A stretch of DNA of 7,548 nt from Bacteriovoracaceae bacterium (GCA_018060635.1 JAGOVR010000074.1:1-7548); one strand, 5' to 3'; shown: positions 1 through 6,322, counted from the first letter of the stretch. Translations and numbers: made by a program. Notes: generated by a model from the letters alone, not told the origin.

Positions 1-1587
1 CTTTTCTTGCACAGGATACGATTCTTTGCGAAGTAGTTTTTTATTTTCAGGCGTAACTTTTTGTTCTAAAGCCATAACCTTTTTCCCTTCTTTTTCCCCT
101 GGCAAAAGAGCGATCTGCCAATCATGCAAGTTTTTATCATCAAAATAAAAACGCACATACACTGGATCTTTTTTCTTTTCTAAATCATTAACCACATAAA
201 ATTTCTCACCCAAAACAGCTGTCGTATTAAAAAGTCCTTTATGTTGTTTGGTATCCATAAGAAGTTTCAAAAATAAAAGACGCATGGGCTCTTTTTTCTC
301 TCCCAAAGCATCATAATCTCGCATTTGAGACATTGACTCTTGGGTTAGAAAGAACTGTAGAGGCTCTTCTAATTTTTCCATCATTCTTGCTGTAAAAATA
401 AAATCTTTTTTGAATTTTCTCATATCAACTAAAACTTCTTGTGTAGGATTTTCTTGAAAACGCATTAAGGCTTTGGCAAAAGCCGAGGGTTCAGGAGGTG
501 GTGGTGGAAGCTCTTTTTTTTCTATGATGGCAACTTGTACAGTTTTAGGAGTAACAACCACTTCAGGAGTAGGGACAGGAACAGAAGCTATGACAACAGG
601 AATTTCTTCTGCGGCTTGAGGATACAGCAAATTGGCTAAGCCTTTGTCATCAAACTCCTTAAGTGTTGCTGGAATAAAAAGTCTTCCTGTTATCTCTGTT
701 TTTCTTCCCCATAGATCATACTTAGCTTCTAATTCTTTTTGTTTTTGTAGATCTCTTTGTACAGATGAGAATAAAGATAAAAAGAAAGGAGGCGTAGATT
801 CTTTTTGAGAAAATATTTTACCGTAATTTTGTAAGCAACCTCTGGCATATTGCGGCTCTCCTAAAAGTGATACAACATGAGACTCTTGCAGTAAATCAGC
901 AAAAGGAACATAAGATGAAAGACCATAAAGCTGATCATTTTCAGAACAAATATGTATAAATGCTTCTTTTTGTTTTAAGCAATTTTTTTCTAATTGAACT
1001 TCAACGTCTTTCAAACTATGCGGAATAGATTTCATGGCAAAAAGAAGTCCTTGATAAGGAGCATCACGCTCTCCATCCCCTTTTTGTATCCATTTTTTTT
1101 TCTCATCTAAGGAATAAACACCTAAAAATAAATTTTGCACTAGTTCTTTTTGTGCCTGCTGAGAAATAAAAAGAATACGAGGAATAAGTTTTTTCATATC
1201 AGTACTTTTTGCCTGACAACTTTTAAGAACTTGCATCCAATCTGTCTGACAGACTGTAAGTCCTAACTGATAACTCTTCAAACGATGAGTTTCTAATGAT
1301 TCATACAAATAACTTAAACTTAAAATGCGATACAGATAACGCATATAATCTGCGTATGCATTAAGATACCCCAAGGGACAGGTTTGACTAGAGGTAAGCT
1401 CACCTTTTACAAAAGAATCTAAATCTAGAACTTGATGGCTTAAATGAACACTCAGAATGTCTTGTATGGTGTAAGGTGTTTCTGCCAGTGACATATTCTG
1501 GGTATTTTCTCCCAACCTTAATTGGCTATAAACACTTTCTTGGGCCAAAAGTCTGGTAGTGAAAATTAAAAATAAAAAAATTCTCAT
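1..1587 (-). CDS. Exported protein of unknown family, fifth gene of the TPAT operon (C-terminus cut by window edge)
   Basis: The frame is open without a stop from an ATG at 1585-1587 to base 1, giving 529 residues; the real C-terminus lies outside the window. I do not recognise the family. Residues 1-15 look like a short Sec signal (Arg2, hydrophobic core about 3-9, likely cut after Ala15 in RLLA-QE), so the protein is probably periplasmic or surface-exposed. The N-terminal part (about 16-325) is mixed and largely helical, with six cysteines at 70, 113, 124, 203, 214 and 251, possibly disulphide-bonded. Residues about 329-367 form a Pro/Val-rich linker with alternating VPVPTP and a run of five prolines (361-365). 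A second, Lys/Glu-rich domain follows from about 368. The start lies 9 nt after the dctM stop, with only a weak GAAG as ribosome site, so it is most likely expressed as the last visible gene of the transporter operon. A link to transport is inferred from position only. Confidence 0.85.
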   Translation of the reverse strand, partial: MRIFLFLIFTTRLLAQESVYSQLRLGENTQNMSLAETPYTIQDILSVHLSHQVLDLDSFVKGELTSSQTCPLGYLNAYADYMRYLYRILSLSYLYESLETHRLKSYQLGLTVCQTDWMQVLKSCQAKSTDMKKLIPRILFISQQAQKELVQNLFLGVYSLDEKKKWIQKGDGERDAPYQGLLFAMKSIPHSLKDVEVQLEKNCLKQKEAFIHICSENDQLYGLSSYVPFADLLQESHVVSLLGEPQYARGCLQNYGKIFSQKESTPPFFLSLFSSVQRDLQKQKELEAKYDLWGRKTEITGRLFIPATLKEFDDKGLANLLYPQAAEEIPVVIASVPVPTPEVVVTPKTVQVAIIEKKELPPPPPEPSAFAKALMRFQENPTQEVLVDMRKFKKDFIFTARMMEKLEEPLQFFLTQESMSQMRDYDALGEKKEPMRLLFLKLLMDTKQHKGLFNTTAVLGEKFYVVNDLEKKKDPVYVRFYFDDKNLHDWQIALLPGEKEGKKVMALEQKVTPENKKLLRKESYPVQEK

Positions 1588-1596
1588 GATCTTCAC

Positions 1597-2856
1597 TTAT
1601 TTTATAAATATTAAACTAAGAGCAGGAATATAGGTTATTATGACCAGTCCTAAGATTAATAGCAAGAGATAGGGATACGAAGCTTTATAAAGTTCCAACA
1701 TAGAACGTTTAAAAGTAAAACTTCCAATAAAAAGATTCATGCCCACAGGAGGAGTTAAGTATCCTATTTCTAAGTTAGTAAGAAAAATAATGGCCAAGTG
1801 CAAAGGATCAATTCCAAAATTATGAGCGATAGGAATAATCAGAGGAACCACCACCACAATGGCACTAAAAATATCCATAAGACATCCGACAATCAGTAAG
1901 AAAATATTTAAAAAAATAAGAAAAACATATTTGTTATGAATAAAAGTGTTAAGAAATTCAAATATCTTCATAGGAACTTCTTCGCTAATCAAGTAACTCG
2001 TAAACCCCAAAGCACAACATAAAATAAGGAGAATAGCTCCAACCATGGACAAGCTCTGCCTTATAATTCCTCCTAAATTTTGCCACTGAATATCTTTGTA
2101 CAAAAAACATTCCATAAAAATGACATATAACACTGTTAGCGTCGCCGTTTCATTGACAGTGGTCCAACCATTATAAATAGCAAATAAAACCACAAACGGA
2201 AGTGGAATTTCGTAGCGAGCAAAATAAATGGCCATACGCAGTTCTTTCCAAGAAAATTTTCGACGAGATTGCTTGCGAGTTTTTCCATTTAAAATCGCCC
2301 ATCCGCTAAGAATTAAAATAAGTAAAAATCCTGGAAGAATTCCTGCTTTAAACAGTTGCTCAACGTCTAAGTGCGCTACTAAGGCATAGAGAATAATAGG
2401 GAGGCTGGGTGGAAATAAAAGGCCTAAAGAACCTGAACTCATCATAAAACCTAGAGAAAATTTTTCACTATAACCTTCTTCTTTAAGCATAGGGAAAAGC
2501 AGAGCTCCTAAAGCAATAATGGTAACTCCTGAAGCCCCTGTAAAAGCAGTAAAAAAAGCACAAGCACAAAGACCCATAATAGCAACCCCTCCAGGAAGAG
2601 CACCAAAGAGGGCCTGAAAAAAACGTAAAAGTCTTTGCGGAGTATGAGAAGCCGCCATGAGAGAACCAGCCAAAGTGAACAGAGGAATGGTGACTAGAGT
2701 AGGAGAACTGGCCAGTCGGTAGATCTCAATAGCGACTGCGGCGGTATCAATATGAGCAAGAGCAAACGCCGCTAACGAAGCAAGAGAAATAACTAAAAAT
2801 AAAGGAAGACCAGAAAGAGCAAGAAGAATAATACCTAAGGCTACTGTTGTTTTCAT
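1597..2856 (-). CDS. dctM: TRAP transporter large membrane subunit (DctM/TatM family)
   Basis: This is the 419-residue ion-coupled translocation subunit of a TRAP importer, in the inner membrane. Length matches the family (about 425). The chain is hydrophobic throughout, with many predicted membrane helices and short charged loops (for example the basic loop at 191-204). Family hallmarks are visible: FTGASG at 105-110 followed by a long helix to FPML at 121-124; SSGSLGLLFPPSLP at 140-153, the substrate and sodium-site hairpin region in this family; MDIFSA at 327-332; and NLEIGYLTPPVGMNLF at 361-376. The ATG overlaps the dctQ stop by 4 nt (ATGA) and has an AAGGGA ribosome site 7 nt upstream (2864-2869), so it is coupled to dctQ. 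Transport is expected to use a Na+ or H+ gradient, as known for TRAP systems; the ion cannot be told from sequence here. Confidence 0.96.
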   Translation of the reverse strand: MKTTVALGIILLALSGLPLFLVISLASLAAFALAHIDTAAVAIEIYRLASSPTLVTIPLFTLAGSLMAASHTPQRLLRFFQALFGALPGGVAIMGLCACAFFTAFTGASGVTIIALGALLFPMLKEEGYSEKFSLGFMMSSGSLGLLFPPSLPIILYALVAHLDVEQLFKAGILPGFLLILILSGWAILNGKTRKQSRRKFSWKELRMAIYFARYEIPLPFVVLFAIYNGWTTVNETATLTVLYVIFMECFLYKDIQWQNLGGIIRQSLSMVGAILLILCCALGFTSYLISEEVPMKIFEFLNTFIHNKYVFLIFLNIFLLIVGCLMDIFSAIVVVVPLIIPIAHNFGIDPLHLAIIFLTNLEIGYLTPPVGMNLFIGSFTFKRSMLELYKASYPYLLLLILGLVIITYIPALSLIFIK

Positions 2857-3350
2857 TTTTGTTTCCCTTGTATAGAGGCAACAAAATGATAAAAATAACG
2901 ATAAGCCATGAATGAAAATCCTAAAGGCATGATAGCAATCAAAATAGAAGAGTGTAGCCCCAACATAACAAATTCGCCGTTTTTAGCTTCTACCTTCACT
3001 AAGTGAAAACTGGCCACCACTAACCAGATCAAAATACCAAAAGAAATAAAATCTAGAGTTTGTCTTAATCTTTTTTTATATTTTTTTTGATCCTTTCTTT
3101 GTAAAATTTTTGGAATAATATCAATCCCTATATGCTCTCGCCTTCCCACTGCCAGTGTTCCTCCTAAAAAAGCACAGGCAAAAACAAGGTGCCTGACTAA
3201 AGGGTCTATCCATAAAAAAGCCAGCCCTTCCCATCTTAGAAAAATGGTAATGCTAGATAAGAGGATAATGCCTCCCATAAAAACTAAGAGCGTTAAATAA
3301 CAAAATCGCTCTAAACCTTTATCCATAGCTGTTAAAATTTTTATCAACAT
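2853..3350 (-). CDS. dctQ: TRAP transporter small membrane subunit (DctQ/TatQ family)
   Basis: The product is a 165-residue inner-membrane protein with four hydrophobic segments at about 17-38, 49-68, 99-120 and 132-152, the usual topology and size of the DctQ subunit that partners DctM. The region WIDPLVRHLVF (47-57) followed by AFLGGTLA (60-67) and HIGIDI (73-78) is the typical DctQ signature around helix 2. A strongly basic loop (about 85-96) lies between helices 2 and 3. The ATG at 3348-3350 sits 6 nt after the dctP stop; the preceding bases are almost pure A/T and hold no clear Shine-Dalgarno, so translation probably depends on coupling to dctP. A second Met at residue 9 is possible but also lacks a ribosome site. 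The 3' end overlaps dctM by 4 nt. The subunit is separate from DctM, not fused. Confidence 0.95.
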   Translation of the reverse strand: MLIKILTAMDKGLERFCYLTLLVFMGGIILLSSITIFLRWEGLAFLWIDPLVRHLVFACAFLGGTLAVGRREHIGIDIIPKILQRKDQKKYKKRLRQTLDFISFGILIWLVVASFHLVKVEAKNGEFVMLGLHSSILIAIMPLGFSFMAYRYFYHFVASIQGKQK

Positions 3351-3356
3351 AATAAT

Positions 3357-4331
3357 TTAATTTTTAATATGATCTTCTAATGTTTTAATCATTTGAGCAC
3401 TTACTAAGCGATTTTTTATTTTTTCAATCACTTTATTACGAATAACTATCGATTGCGCTATATCCTCTGGCGGTAATGAAACAAATTGAATACCACTCTC
3501 TTTTAATGTCTTAAGGGCCATCTCATTTTCTTTTCCCGTGCTGGCATTAGAAAGATCAATATACTTATGAGCAATCTCTGTAATTATTTTTTGATAAGCA
3601 GGTGTAATTTTCTTCCACTCTTCTAATGAAATAAGAAGTGCGGCTACCGAGTACGCCACAGGAAGATCAACTAAAAACTTAATCTTATTCTGCCAACCTA
3701 AAGCTAAAATACCAAGAGGCGAAGAATATGCGGCATCAATCACTCCTGTGGAAAGGGATGTATGCACATCAGGTAAGGCTAGTGGCACAGAAACTAAGTT
3801 CATAGATTCTACTAGTGCCGCCACCAAATCATCTCCCTGCCAAGACCAAATTTTTATCCCTTTAAGGTCTTTAAAGTTTGATACTTTTTTATTAGAGACA
3901 AGATAAACCATTCCAATTTCAAAAAAACCTAAATTTTCAAATCCTTTCCTTCTAAATTCTTCATTAAAGTTTCCTTCTATCTTTTTTAAAGTTTTTAAAG
4001 CTTTGAGAGCATCATTTTTAAAATTAAAAGGAATCTCGATAGCCCTAGAATCAGGCGCTAATGTCCCAAGGGTTCTACCCGTAAAAACACTTCCACCAAT
4101 TTGGCCAATTTGTATTTTTCTTAAAACATCTGGCTCATCTCCCATAGCTCCACCAAAAAAAATTTTAATTTCAACTTCATTCTGAGTTGCCATAAAAATT
4201 TCTTTGGACATCTTCTTAAGATTATTACTCCACGTTGTCCCATCAGGAGCCAGAACTGCTATTTTTATTTTTTGGACAGCGTGTGCTGAAAAGATAAGGA
4301 AAAATGGCAAAAGTATTTTAAAAAAACGCAT
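3357..4331 (-). CDS. dctP: TRAP periplasmic substrate-binding protein of the TPAT subfamily (DctP/TatP)
   Basis: This 324-residue periplasmic binding protein delivers substrate to the DctQM pair. Residues 1-18 are a Sec signal with an AHA cleavage site; there is no lipobox. The mature start runs IKIAVLAPDGTTWSN (22-36), the usual DctP opening strand. GGAMGDEPDVLRKIQIGQ at 60-77 is a motif I associate with TPAT-type binding proteins. LKGIKIWSWQGDD at 156-168 aligns with the LKGLKIR segment of classical DctP proteins, in which the Arg binds the substrate carboxylate; here that position is Trp162. TSLSTGVIDAAYSSP (191-205) is the second conserved segment. Loss of the Arg, with Trp162 and Trp164 in the cleft region, argues against an ordinary dicarboxylate or sialate ligand. 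An AAGGAG ribosome site (4335-4340), directly after the tatT stop, lies 3 nt before the ATG. The true ligand is unknown. Confidence 0.95.
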   Translation of the reverse strand: MRFFKILLPFFLIFSAHAVQKIKIAVLAPDGTTWSNNLKKMSKEIFMATQNEVEIKIFFGGAMGDEPDVLRKIQIGQIGGSVFTGRTLGTLAPDSRAIEIPFNFKNDALKALKTLKKIEGNFNEEFRRKGFENLGFFEIGMVYLVSNKKVSNFKDLKGIKIWSWQGDDLVAALVESMNLVSVPLALPDVHTSLSTGVIDAAYSSPLGILALGWQNKIKFLVDLPVAYSVAALLISLEEWKKITPAYQKIITEIAHKYIDLSNASTGKENEMALKTLKESGIQFVSLPPEDIAQSIVIRNKVIEKIKNRLVSAQMIKTLEDHIKN

Positions 4332-4340
4332 AAGCTCCTT

Positions 4341-5327
4341 CTAAAAAAATGTTTTCTCTACACTTTTAATAATCTCAAATCGCTTAAAAGCAATGGCATT
4401 AAAAAGATTTAACTTCTGATTTGTAAAAATTGCGGATGCGGCAGATCCTTTAGGATTCCAAACTTTTTTTTCTTCAAATTCTTTCTGTGCATAGAGAATA
4501 ATTTCTTTTTGCTCTTGATAACATTTCTCATCCATTTGTAAGAGGCAGGAAAACTGCACATAACTCACTCTTAAGAGATAGTTTTCAGGATACTTTTCCA
4601 TTCCTTTTAAAAAAAGCTCTCTGGCTTTCGTCGCATTTCCTCCCATAATCGCAGGTCTACCTGCTTCGTACATGGCACTAAAAAGATCACACAATCCTTG
4701 ATCATATTCTGGAATAAGTTCACAGCCAAAATCAAAAAGATCTTTCATAAGAGGTAGATGAACTAACATATCAGGACGTAATTTTTGCAAATTAATGAGT
4801 CCCCCTAAACCTTGGGCCAAAGACAAAATAATATCCCCATGTTCTTTGGGATTTTTTAAAGACTCTTGCAAAAACCCTTTTAGTCCCTTGGCTTGCTGTT
4901 GAGAGGCCACAATTTTTTCCCAAGAAATATGATATTGTTTCAAATAATCTAGAGCATAATCCATGGTGCGAGAGTAGTGTAAAAGAGCAGTCTGCATAGC
5001 AGAAGTTGGAATGTCTTCTCCTGTTAAAACTTCTTTAAAAAATAGCGTTTCGCTAACTCCATAAGCATAACCTGCGTGGGCACGGGCCAACGTTCTAAGT
5101 AAACTTTGATTGCTCGGCTCTAATGACAAAAAACCTTCTAATGTTTTAATCCCTGCTGGAGCACTTTCTTTAAAATAATTCCAATCTGTTTCTGCCGTAA
5201 TGCTCTCTGCGGCTTCTTTAAAAAGCTCTGCACTCGTACGAATAGCCGTTTTACGTACCAACCCTGAACAACTCGTCAGAATTAAAAACAAAAGTAAAAT
5301 GGGGAAAAAAAGATTTTTTTTAAACAA
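4341..5327 (-). CDS. tatT: TRAP-associated TPR-like lipoprotein (TatT, TRAP transporter T-component family)
   Basis: The product is a 328-residue lipoprotein. Residues 3-4 are Lys, 6-17 hydrophobic, and LTSC (17-20) is the lipobox, so Cys20 should be acylated; Ser at +2 would favour outer-membrane sorting under the E. coli rule. The mature part is helical with TPR-like pairs, clearest at about 57-90 (IKTLEGFLSLEPSNQSLLRT, then a Gly/Ala/Tyr-rich helix) and 229-262 (GGNATKARELFLKGMEKYPE, then a second helix). This fits the T. pallidum Tp0956 family, a trimer with a central pore that binds its partner SBP (established for that protein). Being first in an operon with dctP, dctQ and dctM supports the call. 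The start is uncertain: TTG at 5325-5327 is the only ATG/GTG/TTG in frame between the upstream stop (5394-5396) and the lipobox region, and it has only a minimal GGA 6 nt upstream. Confidence 0.9.
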   Translation of the reverse strand: MFKKNLFFPILLLFLILTSCSGLVRKTAIRTSAELFKEAAESITAETDWNYFKESAPAGIKTLEGFLSLEPSNQSLLRTLARAHAGYAYGVSETLFFKEVLTGEDIPTSAMQTALLHYSRTMDYALDYLKQYHISWEKIVASQQQAKGLKGFLQESLKNPKEHGDIILSLAQGLGGLINLQKLRPDMLVHLPLMKDLFDFGCELIPEYDQGLCDLFSAMYEAGRPAIMGGNATKARELFLKGMEKYPENYLLRVSYVQFSCLLQMDEKCYQEQKEIILYAQKEFEEKKVWNPKGSAASAIFTNQKLNLFNAIAFKRFEIIKSVEKTFF

Positions 5328-5343
5328 AGTAGATCCGTGCCAA
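5320..5343 (-). other. Possible 7-codon leader ORF overlapping the tatT start
   Basis: On the minus strand a TTG at 5341-5343 opens a frame reading M-A-R-I-Y-F-V and stops at TAA (5320-5322), just inside tatT and one frame away from it. It sits 6 nt after AGGAGA (5350-5355), the best ribosome site on this transcript, whereas tatT's own TTG is 22 nt from it. It could act as a leader whose termination lets ribosomes restart at the tatT TTG. Alternatively, one surplus base in the TTT run (5326-5328) may be an error or mutation: removing it would fuse this frame to tatT as M-A-R-I-Y-L-F-K-K, a normal lipoprotein signal of 25 residues. Confidence 0.35.
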
Positions 5344-5349
5344 TGATGT

Positions 5350-5355
5350 TCTCCT
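5350..5355 (-). promoter_or_regulatory. Strong Shine-Dalgarno upstream of tatT
   Basis: AGGAGA on the minus strand. It is the only good ribosome site between the predicted transcription start and tatT. Its spacing suits the TTG at 5341-5343 (6 nt), not the in-frame tatT TTG at 5325-5327 (22 nt). Confidence 0.6.
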
Positions 5356-5378
5356 AGTAAAATCAGATGGTTAGAAAT

Positions 5379-5407
5379 GTTATACCTTGTCTCTTAAACT
5401 CTGTCAT
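5379..5407 (-). promoter_or_regulatory. Sigma70-type promoter of the TPAT operon
   Basis: Minus strand: -35 ATGACA (5402-5407), a 17-nt spacer, and -10 TATAAC (5379-5384). Each box matches the consensus at 5 of 6 bases with ideal spacing. Transcription would begin near 5372, leaving a leader of about 45 nt before the tatT TTG and placing AGGAGA (5350-5355) within it. No other promoter of this quality was seen further down the operon. Confidence 0.65.
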
Positions 5408-5440
5408 TTTTTCCCTATCCTAATGTTTCAAAAAAATTTG

Positions 5441-5449
5441 TGGTATGGT
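5441..5449 (+). promoter_or_regulatory. Extended -10 promoter element for the small basic protein gene
   Basis: TGG followed by TATGGT gives the TGn-TATnnT pattern of an extended -10 element. No convincing -35 lies 16-18 nt upstream, which extended -10 promoters can tolerate. Transcription would start near 5456, about 28 nt before the ATG at 5484. It points away from the tatT promoter, and the two core elements do not overlap (34 nt lie between 5407 and 5441). Confidence 0.4.
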
Positions 5450-5472
5450 GTAGCCAATTATCAGACTTTTTT

Positions 5473-5478
5473 AGGAGA
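5473..5478 (+). promoter_or_regulatory. Shine-Dalgarno of the 60-codon gene
   Basis: AGGAGA lies 5 nt before the ATG at 5484-5486. This is one of the best ribosome sites in the window and is the main reason for treating the short frame as a real gene. Confidence 0.65.
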
Positions 5479-5483
5479 CCTTT

Positions 5484-5666
5484 ATGAAACCACTTAAAAT
5501 AAAACCCAGCGATGTTTTGCATCTTGGAAATACCTCGACTGCTCCGCAAAATAATCCTAAATCTTTTAGACCTAAAAGTTTGCGACCTATGCGCTCTATG
5601 AAAAAAAATAAAAGCGTAGGTGCTATTGTTTTACGTCCATTAGAATCTATTCTTAATCCTGTTTAA
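5484..5666 (+). CDS. Small basic proline-rich protein of unknown function
   Basis: This is a 60-residue protein that I cannot assign to a family. It has 8 Lys, 4 Arg and only 2 acidic residues (net about +10), 8 prolines and no cysteine. There is no signal peptide or membrane helix; the only hydrophobic stretch is VGAIVL (45-50). Residues 25-39 fall into three five-residue steps beginning with Pro (PKSFR, PKSLR, PMRSM). The codons of the steps differ, so this is not a fresh DNA duplication. Support for it being real: it occupies space free of other genes, has AGGAGA at 5 nt, and has an extended -10 upstream. Its last 14 nt overlap the end of the convergent maf gene. Charge and size would suit a nucleic-acid- or ribosome-binding role, but that is a guess. 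Confidence 0.6.
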   Translation: MKPLKIKPSDVLHLGNTSTAPQNNPKSFRPKSLRPMRSMKKNKSVGAIVLRPLESILNPV

Positions 5667-6267
5667 AAAAAGTTTTTTCCATCTCTGCAATAATTTCAGT
5701 TAGGGGAAATCCCACGACGTTAGAATAAGATCCATTAATTTTTTCAATAAAGGTTAACGCCTCGCCTTGAATCCCGTAGGCTCCCGCTTTATCCATGGAA
5801 TCGCCTGTGGCTAAATAATGATCTAGCCACCGAGAAGAAATGGGAGCAAAAGTTACTGAGGTGCTTACCGCAAAATTTCTCTCTTGATATTTTTTTTCTA
5901 AATCTAAGTAGCTCAGTGAAATACCAGTTATGACTTCATGTGTTTTCCCTGATAACAATTCCAGCATTTTCTTGGCCTCTTCCCTATGACGAGGTTTTCC
6001 AAGAATGGTATCTCCTAAAACCACAATCGTATCTGCACCTATTACAAAAGGAAAAAAAGTTTGAGCATAGTCTGAGCGTGTTTGTAACATGGGCCACACC
6101 GCTCTTGCTTTCAAACAAGCTAGATCTATAGCCACTTCTCTCGGCTGGATTAAATCTGTTTTTTCTTCCACATCCGCACTTAAAATCTCAAAGGGGATTC
6201 CTAAAAAAGAAAGAAATTCTTGCCGCCTTGGGCTACGACTGGCCAATATGAGACTTTGTTTTTGCAT
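5653..6267 (-). CDS. maf: Maf family nucleoside triphosphate pyrophosphatase
   Basis: This 204-residue cytoplasmic enzyme hydrolyses nucleoside triphosphates (dTTP, UTP or modified nucleotides in characterised members) to the monophosphate and pyrophosphate, clearing unwanted nucleotides. Motifs in order: ILASRSPRRQEFL (7-19), the substrate and phosphate site; Glu34-Glu35; Lys53 in the LACLKA helix; GADTIVVLGDTILGKP (77-92) with the conserved Asp79 and Lys91; SGKTHEVITGIS (106-117); and DKAGAYGIQGEA followed by KINGSYSNVVGFPL near the C-terminus. This last block supports the Maf/YhdE-type dTTP/UTP pyrophosphatase over the YceF group, with moderate certainty. The length is normal. The ATG has AGAGGT 6 nt upstream (6274-6279). 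The gene is convergent with the small basic protein gene and divergent from ileS. Confidence 0.95.
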   Translation of the reverse strand: MQKQSLILASRSPRRQEFLSFLGIPFEILSADVEEKTDLIQPREVAIDLACLKARAVWPMLQTRSDYAQTFFPFVIGADTIVVLGDTILGKPRHREEAKKMLELLSGKTHEVITGISLSYLDLEKKYQERNFAVSTSVTFAPISSRWLDHYLATGDSMDKAGAYGIQGEALTFIEKINGSYSNVVGFPLTEIIAEMEKTFFKQD

Positions 6268-6289
6268 ACTTTTACCTCTGCTTTTTTCT

Positions 6290-6317
6290 TTGTAAAATAC
6301 CTCTCTTTTGTTAGATT
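6290..6317 (+). promoter_or_regulatory. Weak candidate promoter for ileS
   Basis: Plus strand: TTGTAA (6290-6295), 16 nt, TAGATT (6312-6317), each matching the consensus at 4 of 6 bases. It overlaps the maf candidate on the other strand, so the two could compete. The leader would be about 25 nt, too short for a T-box or similar riboswitch. Confidence 0.25.
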
Positions 6318-6322
6318 TGAAA
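6294..6322 (-). promoter_or_regulatory. Weak candidate promoter for maf
   Basis: Minus strand: TTTCAA (6317-6322), 17 nt, TATTTT (6294-6299). Spacing is right, but the boxes match the consensus at only 3 and 4 of 6 bases. It is offered because it is the best candidate in the 80-nt spacer. Confidence 0.2.

Noticed and set aside
4003..4185. Plus-strand open frame of 60 codons inside dctP
   Set aside because: It lies antisense to a well-supported gene, and its product shows no recognisable features.
3374..5151. A 17-nt identical direct repeat, at 3374-3390 (dctP) and 5135-5151 (tatT)
   Set aside because: Both copies are in frame and encode I-K-T-L-E in unrelated places of two proteins. Flanks share nothing further, so it is best read as chance with shared codon preference.
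5563..5578. Inverted repeat CTTTTAG-AC-CTAAAAG inside the small gene
   Set aside because: The stem is mostly A-T with a 2-nt loop and falls within coding sequence; too weak for a terminator or a convincing operator.
5660..5678. A-run then T-run at the maf and small gene ends as a possible bidirectional terminator
   Set aside because: The A and T runs are separated by a single G, so no hairpin loop can form, and there is no GC stem.
5940..6295. Two plus-strand open frames opposite maf
   Set aside because: Antisense shadows of maf; the maf protein motifs fully explain the region.
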